Assembly: GCA_963693365.1 (NCBI GenBank)
Contig: CAVNZM010000016.1
Span: 3,534,001-3,598,000 of the forward strand
Direction: 5' to 3'
Length of the DNA: 64,000 bases
DNA from: Amoebidium appalachense
Taxonomy: Eukaryota > Ichthyosporea
Shown here: positions 29,092 to 52,606 of the stretch, in pieces
How the letters are laid out: every line of letters starts with the position of its first letter
How positions within the stretch are numbered: the stretch's first letter is position 1
Translations under genes and position numbers: made by a program
Notes under the pieces: generated by a model
What the model was told of the DNA's origin: nothing
The model's database searches: none
The model's input: the letters and a program-made list of their open reading frames with translations, nothing else

Positions 29092-29224
29092 CATTTATCA
29101 ACATGTTTGCTGCTCGTTGTGACCGTTTTTACATGCAAGACCTTGCACCGGAAATAAACAAAACCGGGAATTACGTCATTTCATGAAATGCATCCGATTG
29201 GCCATCTAAATCGGGCTCACGGAT

Positions 29225-29299
29225 CAGTGGACTCATGGCCAAGCCAACGTTTTGTTTTTTTGCACGGAACCGTTCCTACCACCTACTGAGGCGGTGTCT

Positions 29300-29334
<35 letters not shown>

Positions 29335-29511
29335 AAGTAGATGTTAAAACGTCGCACGTGCGGCAACACGTCAGTACGTGTTAGCCGCCTAAGTAGATGT
29401 TAAAACGTCGCACGTGCGGCAACACGTCAGTACGTGTTAGGAACCGTTCCTAACAGTGGACTCATTGCCAAGCCAACGTTTTGTTTTTTTGCACGGAACC
29501 GTTGCTAACAT
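29225..29511. repeat. Nested tandem and direct repeats
   Basis: Two 56-bp-period units (29334-29389 and 29390-29440) carry GCACGTGC and AACACG...CGTGTT palindromes. They are flanked by two copies of a block of about 53 bp starting CAGTGGACTCAT and ending GCACGGAACCGTT (29225-29277 and 29454-29507). A 30-base T run separates the first flank from the units. Confidence 0.9.
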
Positions 29512-30300
29512 AGAGGTGACACGCGTGTCTTTTCCCTAACTTACACTTAAGGCGAAACGTTCCAGGGCTCATTATTTTCAGCTAATAGTGTTAGGATGGT
29601 AGAAATTTTGCGAGTTGGTGGCTGGGAGCCATTCAGAGTCACCCAAACTTTGGAAGGTGACCTCGAGCATACGGAGTAGAGCAGACGCGTAGAGCCCTGA
29701 GTTGTGTCCTTACCAAGAGCACACGTTACAAACCACTGAGCCTAGCTCGACCTCCTATCTCGATGCCAGTCGGTTACCATCCTCAATTGGCATTGTCAGT
29801 CGCGGTCTCAGCAGTACGAAAGTGGTTTTCATTCTGACACTATGGTTCAGGGTAGGTGCCCCCCCCTCCCCCCCCCCCCCCCCCCCCTGTGATTTACTCC
29901 CCCCCCCCCCCCCCCCCCCCTTTATTCTTTCGATATTCCCAACACCCCAACACCTACTGCACACGTTTAAGTAATCCCTATCTCCCAACTTTCGACTTTT
30001 GTTTTCTACTACCCCCCCCCCCCCCCCCCCTTCCACCCCCCCCCCCCCCCCCGCTCCCCCCTAACCACCCACCCACCCCCCCCCCCCAACCACTCACCCA
30101 CTCACCGCCGCCCCACCCCCTTTTTTTTTGGTTTTCCTTTTTTTTCCTTAATTTTTTTTGTCGGGTCTTGCAGCCACTCACATCAGTCAAGAAATTCCCT
30201 TAAGCCTCCAACTCCATTGTAATCTACGTGCTTTTGCTCTGTAACATGACATCATGGCCCAATCGAGTCGCATGAACATTTTATGTCGACGAAACCCCCT

Positions 30301-30349
<49 letters not shown>

Positions 30350-30506
30350 ACCACCACCACCACCACCACCCCCACGACACACACACACACACACACACAC
30401 ATGCACACACACGGTTCTTCCCCATTCCCATCTTTCCCATCCTCCCATCCCCTCTCCATGCATGAGCAAAGGTTGTGGAACTCGGTTTGCTTTTAGGCTA
30501 TGCTTG

Positions 30507-30581
<75 letters not shown>

Positions 30582-31397
30582 TTTTTCTCTCTCTCTCTTT
30601 CTCTCTCTCCCCCTCTCGCTCCCTCTCTCTCTCTCTCCCCCCCCCCTTCTCTTTCTCTCTCCCTCCCTCCCTCCCTTCTTCCCTCCCTCCCTCCCTCCCT
30701 CCCTCCCTCCCCCTCCCCCTCTCCCTCCCCCCTCCCCCCTCTCTATCTATCTATCACACACACACACTCCCCCCCCCCTCCCCCCCGTTTCAAACAGCAC
30801 CGTCTGCTCTCACATGAACACACGGTCTCTCTCTTTCCCTCTTATCCTCCCTTCTCTTACCCCCTTCCCTCCCCCCCTCGGCTGCCCCCCCCCCCCCCCC
30901 CCCCCCGCCCGCCCCTCCCCTCCGTCCTCTCCCCCCTCCTCCCTCCCTCCGTTCTCTCTCTCGCCTCCCTCTTGCCCCCCCCCCCCCCCCCCCCCCCCTC
31001 CCCCCCCCTCCCCCTCCTTCTTTCTCTTCACACTCAACATGGCATACATGCGCATGCACACACACTCACACACACACACACACACTCTCTCTCTCTCCTT
31101 CTTCTCTCTCCATTCTCCCCTCTCCCTCCCTCCCTCTCTCTCTCTCTCTCTTCTATCTCTCTCTGGCTCTCCCCCGCCCCTTCACTCCCTCATTCCCTCT
31201 ATCTCTTCTTAATCACTCACCATCCTCTCTCCCATGCACATGCGGTTTCTCTTAACCTCTTTCCTACTTTTTCCCCCTGGGACTTCATTCTTTTGAGCTG
31301 GTGTGGTATATTAGTCAGGGAATTATCGACTTAGGTATCGACGGGGGAGCCTAGAAGTCCCGTCTCCTGAGTTTCTATCCATATTTTTCTTCCTTTA

Positions 31398-31510
31398 GCT
31401 TACTGCTGCAACATTAGTCCCCGACGTTTCCCACTGCTTACTGCTGCAACATTAGTCCCCGACGTTTCCCATTGCTTACTGCTGCAACATTAGTCCCCGA
31501 CGTTTCCCAT
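31398..31510. repeat. 38-bp tandem repeat, three copies
   Basis: Three near-perfect units starting GCTTACTGCTGCAACATTAG and ending GACGTTTCCCA; only the last bases vary. Confidence 0.95.
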
Positions 31511-31656
31511 TTCTTGCCGGTTGCCTGCTCGGATAATTAACCCTACTCGTATCTGATCAAGACGGGTGACCCACATGAAGCAGTATCTGTGTTGGGTTTC
31601 GTTGACGATGTGAATGGGTTGAAACTCGGGCACTGTGGATGACCTGGGCCTCCCCC

Positions 31657-31760
31657 TGGGGATGGGCTCTGCTTATCATGCATACTCTTTTATGTTGCTT
31701 TGCACTCTGCATCGTGCTGTTCGTTGTTTATGCGTACTTCATGCTTTATAGCGCATTCAA
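31657..31760 (+). repeat. Poly-C-ended dispersed repeat
   Basis: Starts GATGGGCTCTGCTTAT, contains GTTTATGCGTACTT, and ends GCGCATTCAAT followed by C runs. A diverged member of the family seen at 47786. Confidence 0.75.
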
Positions 31761-31796
31761 TCCCCCCCCTCCCCCCCAGCCCTCCCCCTTCCCTTC

Positions 31797-31969
31797 GGCC
31801 CCCCTGAGAATAAGCTCTCATTTTGCACACTGCGCGCGTTGCTGATGTTGCATACCTGAATGTTTGCTGTTGTCTGTGTCGTTCCACGTGTTTCTCGTCG
31901 TGTTCTTGTACTTCGTACCCTGTTCCGCATTCTAATCCCCCTTTATTCGTACTTAATGACGCATTCAAC
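31797..31969 (+). repeat. Poly-C-ended dispersed repeat, diverged copy
   Basis: Contains TGATGTTGCATACCTGAATG, TTTCTCGTCGTGTTC and CTGTTCCGCATTC in the family order. A second GCATTCAACC end follows before the poly-C. Confidence 0.75.
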
Positions 31970-32340
31970 CCCCCCCCCCCCTCCCCCCCCCTCCCCCCTC
32001 CCCCTCCCCCCGGCCCTCTCAGAATCAAACTCTTCTGAACATCTTCCCAACACAATTCGACACCACAAGACCCTTCCTGGCCGCATTTTTTTGGCCCTGC
32101 GATCTCGCGAGTGATCCTTCCCTGCTGTGCCCTCACGGTGGCCTCTAATTCTGTGTCACCAGGTTTTGGATTGTCCTAGAATGCAATCCCTCTTGTTAGT
32201 GCTCAGGTCCTGTTTACTCATTTAGCAACCCCCCCATCCCCCCCTCCTATGTTCAAGTGCAGCAGTGTCTTGAGTTGGGTTTCGTCGACGAGGTGAATGG
32301 GTGTGTGTGCGGCACGTGCACGTGCATGTGTGTGTGTGTG

Positions 32341-32384
<44 letters not shown>

Positions 32385-32476
32385 CCCCTTTTATATCCCC
32401 GCGCGTGCGCGCGCACGCGTGTGTCGTGTGTGTGTGTGTGTGTGCGTGCGTGTTCCTCTTTTATCTCCCCGCGCGC

Positions 32477-32531
<55 letters not shown>

Positions 32532-32563
32532 CCTCTTTTATCTCCCCGTGCGCGCGCGTGTGT

Positions 32564-32671
<108 letters not shown>

Positions 32672-33958
32672 CCCCTTTTATTCCCCCCCCCCCCCCCCCC
32701 CCTCCCTGTGTGTGTGGTGTGTGTGTTTCTCTTTTAGTTCCCGATCCCCCCCCCCCCCCCCCCCCCCAACCACAAAAAAAAAAAAAAAAAAAAAAAAAGG
32801 CACACACACCTCAAAATTCTGGTCTATTGAAGCTACTTTATATCAAGTTCAGTCCCCGGCTCTTGTGTCTATTGACACAAAAAACCCCACCTACAAAGAA
32901 ATTTGAACTATGATGAATCCTCCTCGTGGCAGATCTAGACGCCGGTACTGCCGTGTGTGTACATATGCCCCGGGATGTAGTGCATGCACGTGCGTGCGCG
33001 AACACGTCGGGCACACACCACGGTTACCACTCATGCGCACTATTATGACGTGTACCTACACTCAACCACCCACGTACACACGCACACACACACACGTGAC
33101 ACACACACACACACACGTACACACACACACACACAAAATAACCCTCTGAGACCTGCACGTGCACGCGTACACAGTCTAACTGGCTGCAGGGCTTCCTACG
33201 GTGTAGGCTGTTACTCTTTCTATAACCCCCCCCCCCCCCCCCCCCTCCCCCCTCCCCCCCCCGCCCCTCTCTCCCAACCTACACACACACACAAACAACC
33301 ACACCCACCCACCCACATGTTTTTTTCCACACTTCCACACATATTAGCACACGTTACCGTAACGAATAAAAAGAAAACAGCACCTTTCTGAGGCTGTCCT
33401 TCTCGTAGTTCAAATCAGTACTTGTGCATTCCTTGGTGTCACAGTGGTAAGCAGACATCCTTTTGCCTAGCACCAACACACATGTCATTCAGCTATCACG
33501 TAACCTTCAGAAGAGTAGCTACCGTAGAGTCCAAGTTTGGGTGCCAGCGCTCCTTTTGATGTAGATCCTATTATTAATTTTACTATTCTTTCAAGGCCGA
33601 AAAAACGTTCCCTCCGAAGCGACTCGATCACGTGCCAACTCATACCCTTGGAAACTCGCCAGAGTATATATTGTAGTTCATTATAGGGCGGCTGAGGCCA
33701 CAGTCGCACGTGGCAGTTTGGGTGCCGTGGTTTTCAGTCTTGTATTGTATGAACATAATTATATATGCATGTTGAGGTATTCACTAACTTGATAACCATA
33801 TGCATCCACACATTCACAGGTACGTACACACCTGTGGTACACGCACACTTGCACACACGTGCAAAAGCGTGCCCGTCGCTCTCACACACACGGATATTTG
33901 AGCGCACACATGCGCATGCACACATCTGCACACAAACACACACACGAACACACACACG

Positions 33959-34033
<75 letters not shown>

Positions 34034-34521
34034 ACTCACTCACTCACAAACAAAAACACACGTACACAGCTGAACGTGTGTCTGTGTGCGTGCACGTGCT
34101 GTTTGTGTGTTCACGTCACACAGTGTATACGCGAGTGCATGCATATTCGTGCGTGTACGTGAGAGAGGGTACCGACATCAAGCTTTTAAGTGGATGGGTG
34201 GACGCGAAGGGTCCCAACTGTTTGAGTGCTAACGAATAAACATCACCCATCTTTTATGCATCACGCTTCTACATATGCCCTTGGCAACCTAATAGGTTTC
34301 GGGCAGAACTCCGAGGTGTGTTTTCTATCTGAAGCCGCCTTGCACAAACAGCGTTAGCCTCATGCCCCAGGGCTGATCGGCCGGTCGGGCTCTCCATTCT
34401 TGAATAGCATCACATGTTCCATTGTTTCTATTGTAGGTTTTAACAGATAACCTGGAAGTGTGAATGCGCAAGACCGCTGTTGTTCGAGAAGGGTCGTCAG
34501 AAACCCGTGATGGAACAAGGT

Positions 34522-34522
<1 letters not shown>

Positions 34523-34567
<45 letters not shown>
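34523..34567. repeat. Poly-A run, 45 bases
   Basis: Uninterrupted A preceded by GGTC. It could be the tail of a plus-strand retro-inserted sequence, but no matching upstream element is recognised. Confidence 0.95.
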
Positions 34568-34569
<2 letters not shown>

Positions 34570-34726
34570 CTTATACAACTCGTTGGCAGGCCGTTCGCCG
34601 GCTTTGCGCTGCGCAAAAGTTGCCGCATGGGGTTTATGCACTTTGCTGCGGACATCGTCAGGGGCCCAGCCCACGGCCGTCTAGAAACACCCTAGATGGC
34701 CGTGGCCCAGCCTCACATGATGTCAA

Positions 34727-35083
34727 TTTGTGCCGCAGAAAGAGCGTCGACTAAATCATCAATATACAGGTTGAAAAAAAGTGGGCTTAGCAGGGACCCT
34801 TGAAGTCCCCCGCGTGTGCGGGTAAACCCTGGGGATAGCCGCCCATTTAACCACCGCCCGTCCGCGTGCAAACGTAAACATAGCTTCCAGTACTAGTAGC
34901 CGACCCATTTGGAATGGGACACCGCGAGTGGCCAACTTGGCCCACAGGCGAGGGAGGTCGGCCGTGTCGTACGCGTTCTTAAAATCGATAAATACGAGGT
35001 GCTCGGTATCACTTTGAGTTGCATTATATAGGGTGAGGATTTGTGCGTAGCATGAGTGTCGATGCCGAAACGCCGCCTGAAGA
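34727..35083 (-). pseudogene. Internal fragment of the LINE-like reverse transcriptase
   Basis: Matches copy 2 from the FRHRHSC/motif A region to just past motif B, minus strand. A one-base insertion (CCCATTTAACC versus CCCATTAACC) breaks the frame and ACTAGT is duplicated nearby. Both ends are cut off abruptly with no tail, so it is a dead fragment rather than a normal 5'-truncated insertion. Confidence 0.88.
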
Positions 35084-36279
35084 GGGCTCAGCTGGGAAGC
35101 CTGCTTAAGGGTGGGGTTACGGGAAAAGGCCTGTAAAAGGCCACTTTCGAATAATCAACGAAAAACGGACGTATGTAGCATTATAAAGGTCGACTGATCT
35201 TTAATGGCTGAAAAAGTTATGGTCGGTAAATTTTAACAGGCGCATGCAGGGAGCCAGGCACTCTCGATGAGTCGTGTCGCACCATGATGCATGCAAAAAA
35301 AAAAAAAAAAAACAAGGTTCAAACTTCAAAGACGTCGTCCGTTGCTTCCCGCCAAAATAAAGGCGTATCCAATCAGCGGCAGTATCACTATTAAGGGTAG
35401 CCAATCACAACCACGAATACTTGCCCGCCTTTCTTGAAGAATCCAGAGTCTTTTGACGTTAAGCTCATTTTATTTGCTTTTGAACAAAAGTATATACGAC
35501 TTGAAGCTTTGTAGTACATAATTCCAAATACAGAAAATATGAAAAGTCAGATCTTGGTGCAGTATTGAATAAGTTTTGCATTTTGACTCTGAGTGCATTC
35601 CGCTGTGTGCACATGGGGCCATGTGGAATGGGGAACATGTTGATCGCAGCCAATCAACAGCAGTTTATAAATGCACAGACTATATTCATGATATTGCACG
35701 AATCAGCACTTGAATTCGAGAATTAAAAAAGCCACAAGTGAGAATTAGGGATCTCTGCCACTCTGGCGATCGCTCATCAATAATACACTTGAGAGAAACT
35801 GAGGCAGAACGTAAGGTAACAAGCATTCGATTCTTTTTCTTTCTTTTTTTTTTTAAAAAAAAAACGAGACTTAATGCGTCATTACTAACAAATGGACCAA
35901 GTTACGATTTTGGCCTGGTAAAACTGCCCGTTTATCTATTCAGGTTCACCCAATCCGATTTAGCTGTGGGGGACACTTCTAATCGGCGCCAAGATAAGTC
36001 ACCTTCCTTGCCAAGTTGCACCGACTGATTCAGTTTTCCTCACCGATTTCCTCACGGTTTCTGTCATTCGACTTCAGTTGTTTTTCCTATGTTTGTGTGT
36101 GTTTCTATTGTATTTTCTTACCCAACCTACGAGCTCAGAAGGATACATAGATAGGCACCCACATAACAAACTAACATTAATCAACCGATTGGAATTGCTA
36201 GTTTTCGATCTATGTTTCACACAGCACACGCAAGGAGACACAAAGCGACCTTTGAAACCAAACCACAACATCAGAAAAC

Positions 36280-43266
<6,987 letters not shown>

Positions 43267-43277
43267 ACATTCTCTTA

Positions 43278-43348
<71 letters not shown>

Positions 43349-43786
43349 ACCCACCCATCCCCCTTTATCTCCACCCGTGATGATGGGTTCTATTCTAGTG
43401 TCTTCTGCCTGCACAAGCTTTTTTGTTGTGTACTTGGTGTTTTTTTTCCTTTTTTCTTTTTTCTTTTTTTTTTTTTCCCCCGGGGGGAGAGGGGGGGGAA
43501 ACAGTGTTTACGTCTCTTGTGCATCCCTCCCCATTCGTGCGCACGCATGCACACATGAATTTCTGTCTGCTTTTCACCCCGTCTACCCGCTCCGTCCTCC
43601 CTCTCCCCCCCTCCCTCCCTCCTTGGCCTCCCCCCTCCCCCCCTCCCCCCCCTCCCCCCCTCCCCCCCTCCCCTCCCCCCTCCACCACCACCACCACCAC
43701 TCTTTTATTTGCCTCCTTTCCCTCCTTCCCCACTCATTCTGGCCTTTTGTTTTCCTTCTTCTTTTCTTTTTAAAAAAAAAACCAGA

Positions 43787-47398
<3,612 letters not shown>

Positions 47399-47785
47399 AC
47401 GGTGTGTTTTGTAACAACAAATAAACCAACGGCGTGTTTCTTTCACGAGTTGAAACTATAATTTAAAACGGAGAGTCATGTCTCTTGCCTCTGGTGTTAA
47501 AAGCAATTCCAATCCAGTCCATTTGCAACGTCACGTCATAAGTTTTATGGACATTTAACGGCTTAACTCCGCCGAGATCCGACTGAGAATTGTCCTCTGC
47601 CGTACCGCCCGGAAACCATCGACTTAAATTTTATAATGATTTTATTTTTTAATGTTGGTTGTGGAGCTTTGTTGCCCAAATGTGGACCTTTTAGCCGCAT
47701 CGTCACGTGTGTCTGCAGCCGAATTGAATGTGGATGAAACGCCGGAGAAGTCTTCCCCCCCCCCCCCCCCCCCTTGGGTCCTCCC

Positions 47786-47926
47786 TGAGGATGGGCTCTG
47801 CTTATGACGCATACTGTGCACATGGCTGATGTTGCATACTTGAATGTTTGCCTTTGCATGTGTCCAGCACCATGCTTCTCGTCGTGTATGCGTACTTTGT
47901 CCCGTGTTCCTGTTCCGCATTCAACC
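47786..47926 (+). repeat. Poly-C-ended dispersed repeat, fullest copy
   Basis: Begins CCTGAGGATGGGCTCTGCTT after one C run, contains TGATGTTGCATACTTGAATG, ACCATGCTTCTCGTCGTGTA and TTCCGCATTCAA, and ends in a second C run. Relatives lie at 17024, 31657, 31797 and 45583, all plus-oriented. No ORF or RNA polymerase III boxes recognised. Confidence 0.85.
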
Positions 47927-49564
47927 CCCCCCCCCCCCCTCCCCCTCCCCCCTCCCCCTCTCCCCCCCCCTCCCCCCCCCCCCCCCTCCTTCTCCTTCTC
48001 CTCCTTCTACTTTCTGTGTACATCACTGACTGTTGTTCTTTGGTCCGCCTCACCTTTCTGTAGGACACGAAAAAACATCATTACTATCATTTTAGTAGAA
48101 CATTATAAATTTTTAAGCCATTGCCCCCCTTTTTCTTAACCTCATCTTCGGATCAAATCTTCTAGAGCAGAGGTTTTATTGTCGATGTCACTGTAGAGCT
48201 CATTGATATATTTGTCTGACAGTGGCATAGTATTATCCCTGTGTGATATTATAATTAAATGCAGGTGTGTAAGCTGCTGTAATATCACGGAATTGGCCCG
48301 GGTTCCGTCTTAGTTTTAATTCCAATCAAGAAAACAAGAGTTAAATTTTTTTCTTCAGTATGTAGAGTTTTTTGTCGTTGGCTACAGCATGATATATAGT
48401 AGCGGCAAGGCCTGCGCGGGGGGGGGGGGGGGGGGGGGGGGGGGGGCGATAGCTATAGCATGATGATTGACAGATTTCTACAATAGGTAATGATGTGTGG
48501 ACAGGTAGTATTGAGTGAAATGTGGACATTTCTAAAATTAATATTCCATAGATAATATTATGTCGGTGCGACCCCGGGGGCCACTCCGTTTTAGTCGGTG
48601 ACAATCGCCATGTTGGCAGACACACTGTATACTCTGTCGACACTTATAAAGCTTTGTTATTGTTGCATAGCGTTGCGTGGATGCGATATGTTGAAAATAC
48701 TAGTATGTGTGCCGCCAAGTTACAATATAAAGCTGCCGTGCATGCCATGAGCCCTGATAACGTGCTCACACCTTGGATGACTAGAGTCATTTCGATGTTA
48801 AATGCCGGTGCCACGGTATAATAATAAAACAGTGAAAAAAAAAAAAAAAAGGAACAAAAAAGTTCTCTCATGTTTCACTAAAGCACACTGGATGTGTGGT
48901 GTACGTCGGTGGTGTATCATGATGTGCAGATACAGTGTTGTGCACGTGCATATACCTATGTGCACAATATTATGTGCACATATACTGTACCCATGTACAT
49001 AACGGTTCATCAGTCTGACACTCACATTAGCTCAAGTCACGGCACACATGCATGCCCTTTAAAACACACACGCACGTGGGCACATGCACCGTGACACATG
49101 CGCGCGCACGCACACACACGTGCACACTCATGCACACTGTGCACAGGACACACACACGTGTCTGTAAGCATACACACGCACACACGCTGGGCATACACCC
49201 ACAGGTGTGTATACACACACGCACACACACGTGCATTTAAACCGTAGTCACACACGGCGCGTTTGAAGCACATCATCGATCCTCACCAGTGCCACACACA
49301 CACAGTGTCACACAGACACACACATTTGTGTGCGTGGCACGATGCGGCAGCCCTGCGCGTCAGACACTGTTCGGTAGCTATGTCATGTATACACACGTGC
49401 ACGCACACGCATGCACACGCACACTCGCACACAGACACACACGCTCGCGCACACACACACACAAAGAGAGAGAGAGACGCATGCACGCGCACACATACTG
49501 TAACACACAGGTGTCACACACACACTGTGACACACACGTACACACACACACACACACACACACT

Positions 49565-49608
<44 letters not shown>

Positions 49609-49741
49609 TACACATACACACGCACGCACACACACACACACACGCACACACTAGTATTATACACACGTGTACATACACGCACACACATACACACACACAA
49701 ACACACACAAACACCGTGACACACACACACACGTACACGTA

Positions 49742-49818
<77 letters not shown>

Positions 49819-49970
49819 GGCCTTACCCAACGTACTACGTATTATGTTTTTGAAGTAGACCCAGTCAGTAACAAAAATATTGTGCAATATGACACACCTA
49901 CTTTTTTGGGTTTTATGAAAGCCTTTTTTCATTCACCAAAACTTTTGAACGGCCGTTATTTTTGTCCATA

Positions 49971-50048
49971 GGCACCGGTCGTGAATAAGTCTTTGAACTC
50001 TTTTCCTATGGCACCGGTCGTGAATAAGTCTTTGAACTCTTTTCCTAT
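49971..50048. repeat. 39-bp tandem repeat, two copies
   Basis: Two perfect copies beginning GGCACCGGTCGTGAATAAGT and ending CTCTTTTCCTAT. Confidence 0.95.
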
Positions 50049-50337
50049 CATCATCAGTGTCGGATAGCCTGTAGTACTATACCTTGGGGTTTACCCATTG
50101 TTATTTATTATTCATGACTCCAGCCTCAAGTCAATGCCGGTGCTCGGACCAGGTTGCGACAAGGCCTCCAACTCTGACGGGCCTGGAAAGGAGGAGTGCA
50201 GATCGGAATGCAAAAATGGAACCGGCTGGGTTGGACTAAGGTTCGATCCTAAGTATTGCCCCAAGTCGACTCAGCGCTGTGAAAGAAACATCGTTATACA
50301 AGTATACAAGTTACAACGGCTATATTTTCATAATATT

Positions 50338-50438
<101 letters not shown>

Positions 50439-50515
50439 GTCACACACACACACAAATAGGCCGTGGAGCTGGTATGTGGGACCCCCCAAACCCCCGTCTC
50501 TCTAGATTATACTGG

Positions 50516-50807
50516 TGTAAATTTGGTTGTGTATCATAGCGGCAGCGCAGAGTGCTTTTACAGTATGGGATCTGATCAATCTTGAGATGGGATCTTATCC
50601 TCGGCACTCATCGATTCGAGTCCAGGCATGTTCCCAACTGATTGGATCTGGCTGATACTGCCGCCTTTTATAGGGGACAGTTCGCCGTGCGATTGTGGGA
50701 CAACGCCGCTGCTTCCCGACCAACCATTTTGATTGGTCAGTAAGCGCGACTAACTACAGGGCGCGACTCCCGTAGTCTGTCCGACAATATACACAACCAT
50801 GTTTACA
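50516..50807 (+). repeat. 292-bp segmental direct repeat, copy 1
   Basis: Apparently identical to 50943-51234 (period 427 bp, 135 bp between copies). The unit contains ATTTTGATTGGTCAG, an inverted CCAAT-type motif, and CCTTTTATAGGGG, TATA-like on either strand. Confidence 0.95.
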
Positions 50808-50942
50808 TCTCCCCTCCCGTTGGGGAGTCGCGCGCTACACCCCACCGGCAAGGTCGTAGCAGCCCGCGAACGGCTCCACCCAAGGTTGTACAGGCGTGGC
50901 CATCCGACCAACAACCCCCTTGGGTCCTGCCGCAGTCGCCAA

Positions 50943-51234
50943 TGTAAATTTGGTTGTGTATCATAGCGGCAGCGCAGAGTGCTTTTACAGTATGGGATCT
51001 GATCAATCTTGAGATGGGATCTTATCCTCGGCACTCATCGATTCGAGTCCAGGCATGTTCCCAACTGATTGGATCTGGCTGATACTGCCGCCTTTTATAG
51101 GGGACAGTTCGCCGTGCGATTGTGGGACAACGCCGCTGCTTCCCGACCAACCATTTTGATTGGTCAGTAAGCGCGACTAACTACAGGGCGCGACTCCCGT
51201 AGTCTGTCCGACAATATACACAACCATGTTTACA
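50943..51234 (+). repeat. 292-bp segmental direct repeat, copy 2
   Basis: Second copy of 50516-50807; I see no mismatches. It is followed within 40 bases by a G run of about 52 bases (51271-51322). Confidence 0.95.
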
Positions 51235-51271
51235 CTGGATAGAGATCTATGGATAGGAGAGGTACGGTCAA

Positions 51272-51322
<51 letters not shown>

Positions 51323-51323
<1 letters not shown>

Positions 51324-51492
51324 ATACTGAAAGGGAATTCAAGTCCGATGACGTAGGAAGTTAATCAATCAAGAAAGTCTCACGAATGAATAAAACAAAA
51401 GATGTAAAACGGTATATATACTGAAAGGAAATTCAAATCCGATGACGTAGGAAGTTAAGGGGCCTTAATCAATCAAGAAAGTCTCACGAATG
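51323..51492. repeat. Tandem pair of about 70 bp, one with a 10-bp insertion
   Basis: Copies 51323-51388 and 51415-51492 share TATACTGAAAGG, TCCGATGACGTAGGAAGTTA and GAAAGTCTCACGAATG. The second has an extra 10 bp after AAGTTAA, creating TTAAGGGGCCTTAA. Confidence 0.9.
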
Positions 51493-51560
51493 CATTTTCT
51501 AAGATCGTACGTGGTGTGCCTCCTCGCGCACTTTCTTCTTAAAAATATCTACAAACTTTA

Positions 51561-52606
51561 GGGCCTGTTTGGCAGCACCCCAATAATCGTATTCGTATTT
51601 AGGCCCTAAATACGATCTACCGTATTTACAAAATTTATCGTGGTATGCGTATTTAGGGCCTAAATACGGTTGGTGCCTTCCAAACGCTGTCAGGCGTGAC
51701 TGGTCACATTGAATGTCGATATGTACAGATACATGGTTCACGAGATCTGATTGGCCCTATTCGCACCCATTGATCATCCTTCGGTATTCCATGCATATAG
51801 ACTGGTGCAGCTGTAGTCAGTATTACGTAACGAACGGCAAAAACGAGTCACCGCCGGACAGTGAGTCTTGCTCTGTTTAACAATAGGTTAGAATGTCTGT
51901 TATTGAAGGGATACTGCCAGTTATTGCGGTGGCTAGTGTAAGCCTTGCTAGAGACCTCGTTTTACGTCACCAACGTTCGTCCCTGGCATTCCCCACATAT
52001 CTGAACACATAATGAGTGTTAAAATTTGTCCTTGCCTATACAATACTCGTTGTGCCTGCATGTCACCGAGTTTGTACATGTACATTTGATTGTTTTTTAT
52101 TAATGCATATATCGGAGTCCAGTATCGTTTCAATGATTATTATGGCATATATATACAGTCTGAGCTTGTTATCATGCACCGCGTAGGGTTCCTCGTCCTC
52201 TGTCTTACCTGTGCAGCCCAAATTCATGTGCCAATTTTAACTGAGAATGTACACAAAATGACGTGTATGACACCGACCTTCTAACATTGAATTATTCACG
52301 TGCATGCGCCGGCATGCGTACTGTAGTAAAAATGTGCCCGCCGCGGCTTACGAGCGCTGTACCATTGGCTTGCTGATAGCCAATAAATGATGCGAAATGC
52401 TCTGATTGGCTAATTTCCTATATCGTATTTACGAAAATCACCTCCGGAGGTGATTTTCGTAAATACGATATAAAAGCGATCCCTATCGTATTTACAAAAA
52501 ATAAAAGCCCGCGGCGTGTTTGGCATGCCACGGGATCGTATACGTATTTAGGCCCTAAATACGAATACGATAAAAAACCGTATTTAGCGCGCTACCAAAC
52601 AGGCCC
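51561..52606. mobile_element. PIF/Harbinger-like non-autonomous TIR element (1,046 bp)
   Basis: Termini GGGCCTGTTTGGCAGC at 51561 and the complement of GGGCCTGTTTGGTAGC at 52606 form terminal inverted repeats. Both are flanked by TTA (51558-51560 and 52607-52609), the 3-bp target duplication typical of PIF/Harbinger elements. Subterminal regions repeat CGTATTTAGG(C/G)CCTAAATACG and CGTATTTAC many times. No transposase ORF is present; the longest internal ORF is about 61 codons. It would depend on an autonomous relative elsewhere. Confidence 0.88.
52419..52472. repeat. Perfect 54-bp palindrome
   Basis: 27-base arms meeting at CCTCC|GGAGG with no loop. It lies inside the Harbinger-like element and is built from its CGTATTTACGAAAATCA motif. 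Confidence 0.97.

Noticed and set aside
33430-33480. tRNA-like segment GTGTCACAGTGGTAAGCAGACA
   Set aside because: No B-box and no four-arm folding could be drawn.
49290-49815. Regularly spaced CA/TGACAC units suggestive of a CRISPR-like array
   Set aside because: The spacing is that of imperfect microsatellite units; there are no unique spacers and the context is eukaryotic.
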